64,000 nucleotides of DNA from Pyxicephalus adspersus (taxonomy: Eukaryota; Chordata; Amphibia; Anura; Pyxicephalidae), in the NCBI RefSeq assembly GCF_032062135.1, contig NC_092859.1, forward strand, positions 128,496,095 through 128,560,094, read 5' to 3'. The notes under the pieces were generated by a model. That model ran no database searches. It saw nothing but the letters and a program-made list of their open reading frames with translations, and had not been told where the DNA came from. Made by a program: the position numbers and the translations under genes. Shown piece by piece: positions 1-13,200 of this stretch (position 1 is the first letter of the stretch; the number at the start of each line of letters is the position of its first letter).

Positions 1-844
1 GACTGCAAGGCACAGTGATGCGGTAGTGATTATTTGTAAAATGACCCGGCATTTTGCATGTCAGCAATAAGATTAATATAATTATAAGCAAAGCTTTAAG
101 CCCTTTTAATATTGCCATAAAATTGTGTCACAATTTAATTTGCTTGTTGTTCTCTAGGCCTCATCTTTTTTTAGATGTGTTCCCCTTGGAAGAAAATATG
201 ATTTGAATGCATAATGTTGCTGCATGACATCTATAATCTAGTATAATTTCCTGAGATCAATCGGATCCTTTTTAGGACTTTTGTAATTACAGGGATGATG
301 AGCTCTTTCCCTCTACTAATGGATTTGGTCACTGCAATTACCTTTCCTAACACCCACCAGAAGGATATGTTAATTGTTTTGCAGGAAGAGTTACTGATCT
401 CAGGTCGCTTCTTTTAGATTTTGTCCAGTGTCTTCCTATTAGACAGAATGGTGGGGGGATTAATTTGTACCTGCTAACATGTTTATATTACAACAACCTA
501 AAAAGTGTGAATGGGTGATTTATATGTTCAGAACTATATGCAAACCTCATCTGTATGAGATCAGTTATAAAGGTCTCAAACCCAACATGCTTAGAGAATG
601 TGTGGAAAACGGACCTCAATGAATCTGAAATATCTTCAAATATAGATCAGAATTTGTTTTTTTCATTCATGGACTGTAAGTGCAAGTATCTGAATTTTAT
701 GGCGTATCAACTTCCTGCAGTCATCAATTCATGTTTTTACAAGTAGCATGTTGATAGAGGAAAAGGAGATATTAGTGCGCTCCATGCCAAGTTTCTTTTC
801 CATCCACTGGCCCATTATAAGTTGGGGTCAAAATGAAACTAAAC

Positions 845-1115
845 CCCTTGTGTTCTGTTGCGCGTGCTGCCATTTTTATTTTTTCTTCTCTTCCCCATTT
901 ATCTCTTCAGCCATCTTGATTGGCCGGGCCAGTGTAACGTGACTTCTTCACAGGGCCATGGGTATTTATTCAGTCCCGGCAGCCCCAAAGGAAGCCAGGA
1001 TGTGGTGGGTATCCCAACAAACAATGATTTTGACAGCATTCGGGCAGGCGAGTATGTTTTATTGCATTGTCCCTTTCTGCAGTAAAACACTGCCTGATTG
1101 CAAATTTTTAAAAGT
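845..1115 (+). repeat. dispersed repeat, 'CCATCTTGATTGGCCGGGCC' family, copy 1
   Basis: It shares an ordered set of words (CTGCCAT...TCTTC, GATTGGCCGGGCC, a TGACGTAAC-like stretch, CCTTTCTGCAGTAAAACAC, AAAAGTGGAACTTT) with copies near 35150, 43050, 47635, 55790, 56970 and 61195. It is about 300 bp long and non-coding. The edges resemble AACTAAAGTTCCACTTTT, which suggests a non-autonomous DNA transposon; the family name is not known to me. Confidence 0.6.
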
Positions 1116-3060
1116 GGAACTTTTAAAGTCCATGACAGCCTAAGCTTCAAGAAAATGGGCTGAAAGATCCTGGTTGTCACTTAATAGGGAAGGCTGATGA
1201 CCTCTAGTGGCAAAAGTACTGAATAGACCAGCTCTAAGTAACAGTATAGGCATTTTTATTTTATGCTTTAATGGGCTGTTCATTCATTTTATTTATGAAA
1301 AAAGGAATAAATTCTTCTAAAACTCTCCATATGGCTTTAGACCCACAATCTTGGTGCTATGATGATGAATGTGACTGCTATATGACAGTCATTCATCATC
1401 ACCACACCTCATATAAAAACATATGGCTTCTTTATTTGTCACAACATAACCTTGCAGAAGCGGTATATTTGCCTAGGAGGTGTACTGATGACCATCTTCT
1501 ATATCAGACAGTTTTGATAAATGTCCTCCCTTGTTATTATTTCACCAATTCCAGGAGAATTATAATGCCTTTGGCCAGGGAACTGTTAAGTGACAATGTG
1601 TGTCTGAAAACAAAGATGCATGGTGTATGGTACAGCTGTAGGAATAAGTACCTCTGTGTAATCTGCCGGCTGCTTCATCTACTGACCATGCTCTGCTAAT
1701 TCTTTGTGCTAGTTTACACTGGGGCTCTCACTGTAACAAAGACACCTCTGTAGTTTTGTCTGTGAATTCTTCTGTCTCCTAAAGGAACAAACATTTTTTT
1801 ACACCAGTGTTTCCAGCACACAAATATTTTACTTCTTTTTAAGGAATGTGTTTTGCCAGACCATCAGGGCTGTTTATGTAACAAAAACAGAAGATGACAG
1901 TAAATGTAATTCTCACTTTTTTTTTTTCTATTTTATTATTTATAAACCCTGTTTAATTGTTTTATCAGCTAAAATGCAGATAGTTAGAGCCTATTGGTGA
2001 AAGGGAGGCAATGCATAATAGATAAACCAGCATTATTAGGTACTATTGTATATATCATCTAAGCTAGCAACTGATCGGCTTCCAATAGGCTTTAGCCCAG
2101 TGGTGGACAACCCTCATCATATGAAGTGTTTCAGGCTTCAGCCTCTGATGTCCCAAAGACAAATTTCAGGCATGGGGTGTCGAACTCAGCTCCTGAGTGG
2201 ACAGCAAACAGCCGCTGTACAGCTGGGGGAGGCAGACTGAACCATGGGCAACAAGGTTTGCATGTACCCACAGCTGCAGCGCACATTTTCACACCATAAC
2301 TACCGTAGCCAAGCGTGACACTTTGCTTTTTTTTTAAACCACACTGCACCCGTGTGCGAAACAAATCGTACCAACCGTTCCCATTCACTTACGGGAGATT
2401 AAGTGACTGTGGTTGAACTTGCAGCAGACTGCTGCAGCTCACATCTGGTCTGAAATGGCCCTAAAGGGCTGCACATAATATTCTGGTAATGTATGGCTGC
2501 AAAAGGCTGACTATAGTCAAGCAACAGGAGAGGATCCTTCACTGCTATCATGCTATGTCAGACTGCAAAATTTATGTTGGGGATATACTAAGACATTTAA
2601 AGATTGGGGACACTTCAGAAACCAGTAATAGATAAGTCTACTTCAGCCCCCCTACATTACTTGAGTTGTATTTGATATTTCCCAAGCCTTGATTAAACCA
2701 AGCAGTTTAATGAAGCCATTCTACAGAGAATTTTTAATTCACTGGCTTGAATAAGGACCATGGTGAAGATGTCAGACTCCCTATGGGCAGCCAGTAAGGC
2801 CAACATGTTCGGTACCATGGCTTTAGAGGGAACCCTAGACATGCACAAATCGGTTGCCCTCAGGACAAAATATTTGTATATGTTGTTGACCTAGAAGGTT
2901 TGTCATTGCATAGGGCCACATGGAGGGGCCAAGCAATGCTTCAAACAGCTTACCTTGGGGGGCAAATGGCAGCAATCCTGATAAATATTCTCACCTGATG
3001 TTCCCTTCCGACTGCTGTAGACTGGAAGTTGATTGGCAGCCCCAATAGACATCTGGTTTG

Positions 3061-3141
3061 ATGTGTGTATGTGTGTGTGTGTGTGTATATATGTATATAT
3101 ATATATATATATAGATAGATAGATAGATAGATAGATATAGA
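3061..3141. repeat. compound microsatellite (TG)n(TA)n(GATA)n
   Basis: A TG run passes into TA and then into seven or so GATA units. It is a simple-sequence tract of the kind that is length-variable between individuals. Confidence 0.95.
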
Positions 3142-3423
3142 TTAGGGTAATGGTTTCAGATTACACAGCTGTCCAAAATCTACTTTGAATATCCCTACTT
3201 CTAGCTCCTCTGACCTTGCACATGTCTGCATGTTTTTTTTTTTCCTGCAATACATAGGGTTGCTGCTCCTACGCCAGCCATATGGCACTGCAGATTTCTT
3301 CCATTTACAGCTGCTCTTGGTGTAAAATAGGCAAACACTCACTGCCTTCTAAATGGTACACCTTTTGTTGATCATGTAGTTACTGAACCTTAAACTAATA
3401 GTTTACTGTACCTGAAGTTGATC

Positions 3424-3472
3424 AGCACTGCATAATATGTTGGTGCTATATAAATCCTGTTTATTAATTGTA
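3424..3472 (+). repeat. SINE-type 3' tail fragment
   Basis: It carries the word CACTGCATAATATGTTGGTG followed by CTATATAAATCCTG, which recurs near 12420 (minus), 22300, 31420, 34290 (minus) and 36810. This is the shared 3' end of an abundant short element. Confidence 0.6.
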
Positions 3473-4107
3473 ATGTGCTGGATAATTTGGCCTCTATATC
3501 TTTCTTAGCATTTGCTTGCAGACAACCTAACCTAGTAAATAGAATGATTTTTGTGATCCTGTATCTTTTAGAATTTGTTCTGTGTGAGCGTAAAATAAGG
3601 TAACTTCATGTGATGCTTTATTGTTACCTATATAACAAGTACTATGCGGTGTCTGGGTCTACAAGCTGGTGATTTCTTTTTATCTGCTCCAGGCAGACCA
3701 TGCTACATCACGTCTGCTAGATCAGTGTGAAGAAATGACCCCGCTTCACCTTCTTTATAATACCCTTGTTTCTGGCCCATGCTCGTGCCCAGGAAATAAG
3801 GAATGTAATCGCTGTGCTGGTTGTTATTGGTTCTCTGGTTGATTTTATTACATTACTAAACCTGTATTAAAGAGTAAAACACTGGCACTTAGTTCTGTTT
3901 GTGTAGATAAAATAAAACCAGATGTTCTAACTGTTTTAACACATTGCTGATGCCAGGAACATATTGCAGACTTTCTGGCAGTGGAAAGGTTTGTGCTCGT
4001 CATGGGTAATTTTTTTTTTTTTTAATGGATCTTTTAGCTTGGGGACTTTAGCGGTAAGGTCTATGTGGATTAGACACGCTCAACGTATGCCATCTGCTTT
4101 TTTCTAG

Positions 4108-4292
4108 ACTCCATGGATGAATTCTTTGAGTTCGAGGCGGAGGACTTCCTGGTGTACCTAGCTCTACTAATTACAGAAGGACGCACTCCTGAACGTTCAG
4201 TAAAAGGCAGAACAGAAGGTCTTCACTGCCCTCCAGCACAATCTAGTCAGCCTGGACTCAACAAGCATGAATGCAGTGACAAGCTGGCCCAG
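4108..4292 (+). CDS. ATOSA: ATOSA coding exon 1 as seen here
   Basis: The acceptor is a pyrimidine tract ending in ctag at 4107 and the donor is AG|gtgagt. The first five bases precede an in-frame ATG at 4113, so the exon may start translation or continue from an upstream coding exon. It encodes an acidic, aromatic N-terminus and the conserved stretch ALLITEGRTPE, ending DKLAQ in phase 0. Confidence 0.92.
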
Positions 4293-7200
4293 GTGAGTTA
4301 GTTTACCCAAACACCACCGCTTGGTACTGGACATGTTGATTTGGAATCTGGCCTTACAGTTGGCACAGTGGATATCTTCATAATAATGGTGAGGTGTTGC
4401 CCAAAGTAAACAGATTACTAATGATATTTTCTTGACCAGATTATCCTAGTTTTAAAGGGCAAATCCAGCTTTGTGCCAATGCACAGTATAGCTCTACTGT
4501 AGTTTCACCAGTCCGACAGTGAAAGTGTCAGCTCACATACAGTGATGAACCTTTTCTTCTTGGCCAGTAATAGAGTGCGCTGCATTCTTATGAATGGCCA
4601 GTGACTGGCTAGAAAATATTATAGGTGTACGGGAATGACCAGTGGGAGCACCAAAAGTACCGTGCATCTGCTGAGTTTAGTAGATTTCTATACATGCGCT
4701 GCAACAAAGGAAACCATAAGTACTGTGGCAGGAAGGGGGGTCCACAAAAAGAATCTTTGTATGTTTGAACATTTAATTCTTGTAGAACACAAATTTTACC
4801 TTCTGCACAAAACTTTATTTTTTTGTTTGTCCTCTAGTGCCGTCAAGCTAGGAAAACTAGGTCTGAGGTCGCCCTGCTGTGGAGGAATAATATTCCCATC
4901 ATGGTGGAGGTGATGCTGCTACCAGACTGTTGCTATAGTGATGACGGCTCAGGCACAGAAGGGAATGATTTGAATGATCCTGCAATGAAACAAGATGCCC
5001 TTTTGCTGGAGAGGTGGACCCTGGAGCCAGTTCCCAGACAGTGCGTTTCCTTTTCCGTTACGCTCTTCTAAAACACAAACTGTTTACACGCCTGCCTCTT
5101 TGTTTCTGTGTATTGGATTGTTCTTATGTAGAGGGGACAAGCACTGCCACAGGTCTTTAAATAATTACAAATGAAGAATGTATTTACTGTCGTAAATACA
5201 AATTTTTTTCATAGGATGATAAACGCATCCTCTAAATAAACTTGTCTTTGGTTTCGAACCTCTTCCCAAGGTATAAGAGATGTAAAATTGATCTCTAATG
5301 ACAAGATTTGATTTCGTAGTAAATTGGATGACTGGGGAGGGATTATAGGGGCACTCATCATTTGTAGAGTTTTAAGTATTGAGAAACTTATGTTTTTTTT
5401 TTTCTGACATTCAGTGTTATCTGTCAGTTTTGTTTGATAAACAGGACAGGGGGACAACTATATACTGTAATTTATTTTGTTACTCAAACCCATGTTTGCA
5501 CAAAGTACATTTATCAGTATAATTTACTAAATGTAACATTTTTATTAGGAGCGGAGATCGTTTCATTGAAGAGAAGACCCTACTGCTGGCAGTCCGTTCC
5601 TATGTTTTCTTTTCCCAGCTGAGCGCCTGGTTAAGTGTCTCCCATGGGGCTGTACCACGCAACATCCTTTACAGGTAAGATGGAGATAGGTGTTCAGTGA
5701 TCATTTTCCTCCTAACAGGTCCCAGCAGTTTGTACACATTATGTGCAGAGGATTAAAATTTTATCTGCAATGATGTTCCTTGTTTAACTTTGTTTTGGGT
5801 CCAAAACTTTGCCCTGTTGCATTCCTATATTGTCATTGTGACGCATGTTCCTCTGGTGCAGACTACGAGCAGCTATGCCCACTTAGATTGATCAGGAGGA
5901 AGTGCATGTACACAGGAAGTGGCTAAATACAGTTTTCATAAACCAAGACAAACATTGCCTATCACTTTGGGCAACAATCTAAAATCTCCTTCTGTCTCCT
6001 GCCCTGTAGGCCACACACGTGAGACAATTCTCATCTGATAATCGCATTAGAACTGATATCGGCTGAGAATCTGGCATGTGTACAGCGCTCATCATGTGTG
6101 GGTCTGTCCTGGTGGATCCAAGAACGATGAGCAACAATAGTGTAGGGGAGAGAGCGTAGCAGGGTGCCACTCCGTCGTTCTCCCCCTCCGCTTTCCATAG
6201 AGCAGAAAGGTGCTGCATGTACAACACTCGTTTTGTATCGTTTTGAAGAGCCCTTCCAATGACAAAAGAGTGCACGATGCATGAACAATTATTGCACATG
6301 TTTGCAGAGCTTTAGTGATCCATCATGCCATCTTACTAATGACCAACAGGAACAACAGCTGCTTTTTTTCCTAATAGGGTCGACACAGTTGGTACCTGTT
6401 GGTTGTACTTTCTTCTCTCCTTTCTTTAGACCAGGCTATTGCGGTCTGTACAGTACTCTATTGTTGCTGGGTACTATCACAAATGATAATTTCCAGCAAC
6501 TATTATTGAACTTTTGTAGCTTAAAGGTGAACTTATGAAAAGAGATTTTAGGAGGTGCTAATATTTTAACTTATCCTAAAGGATGCTAATTGCCTGGATA
6601 TAGATTGAATATTTGTGTCAGTAATCGTCAGTCACACACCTGAAACAAGCATGCAGATAACTGTGTGGTAATTAGATGAAAACCTGAGCTGTATACCAGT
6701 TTGTGTCAGTGATTCAAAAAGTAATTAGAGAGGAGAATCAGAACACCAACCAGGTTAGCAGTGATTTTAAAGCTGTAGTAACTATTTTATGGAAAAAAAT
6801 CTATTTTTTAAACTAGGATAAGGCAAATGAAATGCCTTAAGGTCAGGATTTAGATCTACTCAAAGTGGAACTATATATACTCACTAGAGCTGGCTTGTTT
6901 GGTTTATCTTATGGGTTTGGGATCTTTACCAGCATGACTGGCAAGGTTGGCATGCAGCAACTCCACTGCATTCAAGCAGGAGTTCATTCTGATACCAAGA
7001 ATGCACGCAGCTTAGCGTACATTTCAGGAAAGATTTGCAAACCAGCAGGTAAATTTGTTACAGAATGTGCACATTCATGCGATAATATGTCGCTTCTGAA
7101 ATGGCCATCTCCTCAGCATTATATGCACGCACATTTCATGTTTACTCTTGCATTAAAAGGAAGCTTTGGAAATGCTAGGTGTTACAGTGTAGTCAGATTC

Positions 7201-10200
7201 CTTACAGTCTGCATTGAAACATTAGTATTGTTTTTTTCTCCACAACAGTGACAGACATTTAAACAAATGTTTAAATTGTTGCTTCTATCTTAACTTTTCG
7301 GGTCTTTCAGTTTACAAATCTGCCTGGTTTATGCTTGAGAGCAGAAATATTTGTGTTTTCAACAGCAATCACTTTTTTTCCATCCTAAGACCTGCATTCT
7401 GTAATTTTATTTATTATAAGTAACAGACATGAAAACTTTACCAGCTTTTAGAAAAGAGCTCTGCTACTGTTTTTTTTGCAAGTGATCCTCCCTGCACAAG
7501 GAGTTGCTCTTGCCTCTGGTTTCTTAAAGATTGCTCTCATCACCCAGATGGCAAGCTGTGTTGGCAGGAAATAGAAGTTTCTTTTTTCAAATTGCTTAAC
7601 AGCTGATGTAGGGTTTCCTTATCTTTGATGTGCACACCAACTACCCACAAATACCTTTTATGTGTGTGATTAGCTGCATTTCCTGTTTTTATTTCTTTTT
7701 CTCTTACTGTAACATAAAAGGAAGACTATTAGAATAATTTTTTTAAAATAAAATATAGAATAGAAAAGTAAAACAAAACTCTGGGGCATAGAAGATCTCT
7801 ATGACCCATTCCACCAAGCAAGACATTAGAAATCATATCCTAACAATAACTGCATCTAGTAAATCAATATGAAGAAATTGTCTATGTGCAACAAGCTCTT
7901 TTCAATGGTTTTTAATACTCCTATTATAGTATAGTATAGTATATTATAAGTAAATCCCTAACATTTAGTACATATTGGACAAGGGTTTACATTGAAAGTT
8001 TGTATAGCTCTGATAGGCCCTTGTCAGTTAAGTTTGCAAGGAGAGAACCTCAATAGTAACAGTGTTTGGAATTAGGAGTGTCTGCACTTTTGCACTATTA
8101 CCTGAAAGTTTTTTTGGAACAAGTCAGGTTTACCTTAATATATATATAATTTGCCCCACAATTCAGTGTTGGGAAAAATATTGATGCTGTATAACTAAAC
8201 TGTTGTAAGTAGGTATTGTCAGTTCAACGGCTGACTATAGTTAGCATCAAAGTCATTTACTTAAGATCATCTGCTCTTACATTTTTCCTGGTAAAGTCCC
8301 ACAAAATCTGTTGAGCCTACCAGCAATACCTAATGATTCTTTTGGTTATGGTGTGGCAACAGTGCTGCACTGCTCCTGAATTTAGGGCAGAGTTGCTATC
8401 CGTGTCAGTGGGTTTATAAAATGTTGCATGGGCATGGCTCTCTGCTTTTCATGTCAATCACCATCTGGTGATACCTAGACCTGCCCACTGGCCTCTGGGT
8501 TGACGGCACTGCACAAACTATTTAGCCTTCCCTCTGTAACCTAGTCTAGGAGGAGCTTGGGAGACAGAAATGACGTAGGATTTTGCTTATTCAGAGAAGG
8601 AAAAGGTAGTTTTAGGTATGAGGAGGAGCTAATTGTGTGTCTTTTTACTTACAGAGTGAGTCCTGCTGATGGAGAGCTGCAATGGAGTTTTACACATACC
8701 CCAACTGAGCATGTGTTTCCAGTTCCCAATGTCTCTCACAATGTGGCCTTGAAAGTCAGTGTCCAGTCTTTGCCTAGACAATCCAGCTATCCAGTGCTGA
8801 ATTGTAGCATCCATAGTAATCTTGGCTTTTATGAGAAAAGGTTCTCCACGCATGAGCAGAGTGTCCCTCCACCTCGAGAGCTAAGGGAGAACAGCCAGTA
8901 TGGTGTACTCAATTCTCAGCATATCTGTAGCAAGCAGACTTGGACTGTTGGAACTGAAGGATTACTGCAAGCTAGGACAAGTCTAAGCATGAATCTCACT
9001 ATTCCAGCCAGAAGCATTAGGTTAATATCTGGAAGTGGGAGTGGGTATGACATTGGGACATCTCCATCAAAAGTGCAGGATTTTAGTATGATCAGTGAAT
9101 TAAAGAAGGGGCCACCAGACTCTCCTATTAGAAGTTTTAAATCCTTGTCGCTGGTTGATGCACCTAATCTGCACGCAAACCAGCCAGCTGAGACTAACCC
9201 CCTGATAGGCACCTTAATTCAAGAACGTCAAGAAGTCATAGCAAGAATTGCACAACATTTGCTACAGTGTGATCCTGCAAATACGCATGTAGCCAATTGC
9301 TCCTTTAAATTGCACGACTCCAGCACTATATGTTCTAAAATATTCTGGAACCAATCCGAAGATGAAAACTTCAACAAGATAGAGCGAGAAACATCTGTCA
9401 TAAGTACACTGGGTTCAGACTTGACTCTAACCCCTGATGATAAGGACAGAAAACTGAAACCGTACTTAGATACACCCATCACTTCCTCTCAACAAGGTCT
9501 GGAGAGTAAAACCTCACCAAAACCACAAGCTAGAAGAAAACTTATTTTAATTCAACCTAGTGAGCAAGTTTCTAACACATTTCAGAATTTTGCAGGTAAA
9601 CACACACCATCTGCACTGTCTGTATCCACCAGAGAAAATTTGATCACATTGCCTGAAAGAGGGGACTTCAAACAAAGTGAGCAGACAGAAAAATATACCA
9701 GTAAAATTACCCATATCTCACAACATAACCCAACAAATGTCCACATGTGCAGCAGCAACAACAAGCAAGCTGAAAATGGTGACAGTTCGCAAAGTGATAT
9801 CCACAAGAACTGTTCACGAAATGTAGTGGCACTGAAAACCTGTGGTGTTAGCCAGACATCAGAGACTAAATGTATAGAGAATAACACACGGAAAGCACAA
9901 GGATCTGATCATAATAATCAACTTCATAGTATAGAAAATTATGTCAGTTCAGACCGTGATGGTTTAAAGCTTAGAGAGACTCAGGACAAACCGAAAACGA
10001 CCCACGATGAGAATGAGGATCCAGCCAAGTGTGATTGTACCTCACAAGAACAAGGAAAGACCAACGGAAGTTGTTTGAGGTGTGAGCGACTGAAGAACAC
10101 AGAGCAAGCAGTACGTATTTACATTCACATGTAATTTTATTATCTGCATAGATAAAGTAGTGTGGCAGCACAGACTTGGGCTGTGTATATACCTGCAACT

Positions 10201-13200
10201 TTTGTCTCTGGAAGCGATATTTTCCAGTGAGGGATGAACAAACAAGGGCTGTACAAACAGCACCACTCTGTTCTATAGAGGGAGGACTTGGGAGAACAAG
10301 CAAGCTGCTCTCGGCTGTGCTCTCCTCCTTTGAAGTGTACAGCATTTGTTCATGGATTCATACTGATGGTTCCATGAAAGACTGTGGACGACCACTGTAC
10401 ACATGCCAGATTCTTGCCCGAGACGAGCTTGACCATTTGTATTTGGTATTTGTATCTGGTAAGAATCCGACATGCACACATGGTCTTGGTTCGGGATGTG
10501 TATGTCAATCTCTCTTCCTGGGTCGCTAGAATCAGGTAAGGTCAATAACAAGCAGCCCTGTCACTAAATGGGTAAAATTCAACATCCACTATTGTATTTG
10601 CTGAATATTATTTCTAATCTATTTCAGTTAATTCTTATATATCTCAAAATGTTTTGTAGCATTGATCACACACTGTCACTGCCCTCTACCTGAGGTGGCT
10701 GTAAAAGATTTCTTGTGAGGTGTTTCATATTACTGTTGTAGAGATTTTAAATGTTGGACAGGTATTGCATGCCAGCCCATTTCAGGAATGCTCTGCCAAG
10801 TGTCCGTACCAGAATCACTATAGATAAAGTGCGTAAAAGTGAATCTGTTCTTCCCTTGCTATAGGGAACAACGGAAAACAGTTCTCTATTTTTCCAATAG
10901 TATTTAAATATTTTTGGCAAGAAATTTTGTGCAAGAGTATACAGTTAGGTCCATAAATATTAGGACTTTTTTCTACTTTTGGTTCTGTGCATTACCACAA
11001 TAAATTTTAAATGAAACAACTCAGATGCGATTGAACTGCAGACTTTCAGCTTTAATTCAGTGGGTTGAACAAAAAAGATTGCATAAAAATGTGAGGAACT
11101 AAAGCCTTTTTTAACACAATCCCTTCATTTCAGGGGCTCAAAAGTAATTGGACAAATTCAAATCTGAAAATAAAATGTTCATTTCTAATACTTGGTTGAA
11201 AACACTTTTCTAGCAATGACAGCCTGTAGTCTTGAACTCATGGACATCACCAGATGCTGGGTTTCCTCCTTTTTAATGCTCTGCCAGGCCTTTACTGCAG
11301 CGGCTTTCAGTTGCTGTTTGTTTGTGGGCCTTTCTGTCCGAAGTTTAGTCTCCTGGGTTGCTTTGTCTGTATGTTTTGGGTCATTGTCCATCTGTATTAT
11401 GAAACGCCTCCCAATCAATGTGACTGCATTTAGCTGGATTTGAGCAGACAGTATGTCTCTGAACACCTCAGAATTCATTTGTCTGCTTCTGTCCTGTGTC
11501 ACATCATCCATAAACACTAGTGTCCCAGTGCCACTGGCAGCCATGCACACCCAAGCTATCACACTGCCTCCGCCATGTTTTACAGATGATGTGGTATGCT
11601 TTGGATCATGAGCTGTTCCACGCCTTCTCCGTACTTTTTTCTTGCCATCATTCTGGCATTTTTTTTTTTTGATTTTATTTGTCCAAAGAATGTTCTTCCA
11701 GAACTGTTTTTTTTTTTTAAGATGTTTTTGAGCAAAGTCCAATCTAGCCTTTCTATTCTTGAGGCTTATGAGTGGCTTGCACCTTGCAGTGCACCCTCTG
11801 TATTTACTTTCATGCAGTCTTCTCTTTATGGTAGACTTGGATATCGATACGCCTACTTCCTGGAGAGTGTTGTTCACTTGGTTGGCTGTTTTGAAGGGGT
11901 TTCTCTTCACCATGGAAATGATTCTGCCATCATCCACCACTGTTTTCTTCCATGGACGTCCAGGTCTTTTGGAGTTCACCAGTGCTTTGTTTCTTTCTCA
12001 TGATGTACCAAACTGTACATTTTGCCACTCCTAATATTGTAGCAATTTCTCGGATGGGTTTTTTCTGTTTTTGCAGCTTACGGATGGCTTGTTTCACCTG
12101 CATGGAGAGCTCCTTTGACAGCATGTTGTCTGGAATTGCCCACACCAGCCCATGAAATGGCCTTTGAGTCAATTGTCCAATTACTTTTGAGCCCCTGAAA
12201 TGAAGTGATTATGTAAATTAAAAGCTTTAGTTCATCACAATTTTATGCAATCTTTTTGTTCAACCCACTGAACTAAAGCTGAAAGTCTGCAGTTCAACTG
12301 CATCTGAGTTGGTCCATTTAAAATTAATTGTGGTAATGTACAGAACCAAAATTAGAAAAAAGTTGTTTCTGCCCAAATATTTATGGACCTAACCTTATAA
12401 ACAATAGAGAATATTAATATTAAACTGGTTTTATATAGCGCCAACATATTACGCAGCGCTGTACAATAAATAGGGATACAGGGTAACTTGAGCAAAAGGA
12501 TATGCAAGTGGTGCAGACATTCTGGATCTTGGCTATTTAAAAGGATAACCCCTTGTGAGTAACCCCTATTAAACATAATGTCAAGACGTCAGGCCTAAAA
12601 GGGTTCATTTAGCTGAATAACTCTACACACTAGTACTTAGCAAATACATTGTGTGGGTTCCCCCCCCCAAAAAAAAATAAAATATTTTTTTTCATTTATT
12701 TTGCTCATCCTAACAGGACCTCTGCTAGGTTTAGGCACATCCAATCATAACACTGCAACCCTGTGGGTTGTAACACTCATCATAAATGGCCTCATAGTGA
12801 AAAAGTGCAGTCAGCCAACCACATTAGGTTCATTCAGTTTTCCAAATAACCAATAATAATTAGTTGGTGAGTTGGGAAACAATTAAAGCTGCATTGCAAA
12901 GCTCCATCACGTCAAGCGTATGACCAGTATTGGTTTACCTATAAGGCACAACATCAACCAAACTACCCCAATAAATTGGCTTTAGTGAGTTTATATATTG
13001 TTTGCAAATGTTTAAGATTATACACCATTTTTTTGTGTGTTTTTTAATCAGAAATTGGTACCATTACGGACATCCAACAACTGGAGGAAGAAAGGTTTCC
13101 ACTCACTAGATGGGACTTCAATCAAGGCCTTCCACCCCTGCACAGGTCTACCTTTACTCTCAAGTCCTGTAAGTGTCTACCCATATTTTTTTAATAATTG

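Larger units (their letters stand above)
1..4107. other. upstream or intronic DNA before the first visible ATOSA exon
   Basis: No coding exon is recognised here. It holds a repeat copy near 845-1115, a microsatellite at 3061-3141 and an SINE-type tail near 3424-3470. Short open frames (for example 1271-1699) have no family resemblance. It is probably an ATOSA intron whose 5' exon lies outside the window or is too short to see. Confidence 0.6.
10111..13051 (+). other. ATOSA intron 4
   Basis: It contains a degraded MITE at about 10178-10500, a Tc1 element at 10942-12395 and a minus-strand SINE tail near 12415-12480. The remainder shows nothing recognisable. Confidence 0.85.

Noticed and set aside
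1271..1699. 142-codon open frame on + strand
   Set aside because: No family resemblance, ordinary A/T-rich composition, no splice or promoter context. Taken as chance.
3100..3141. Regularly spaced GATA units as a possible CRISPR-like or regulatory array
   Set aside because: Simple microsatellite slippage; no spacers.
6865..7251. 128-codon open frame in ATOSA intron 3
   Set aside because: No recognisable domain, and it lies inside an intron. Taken as chance.
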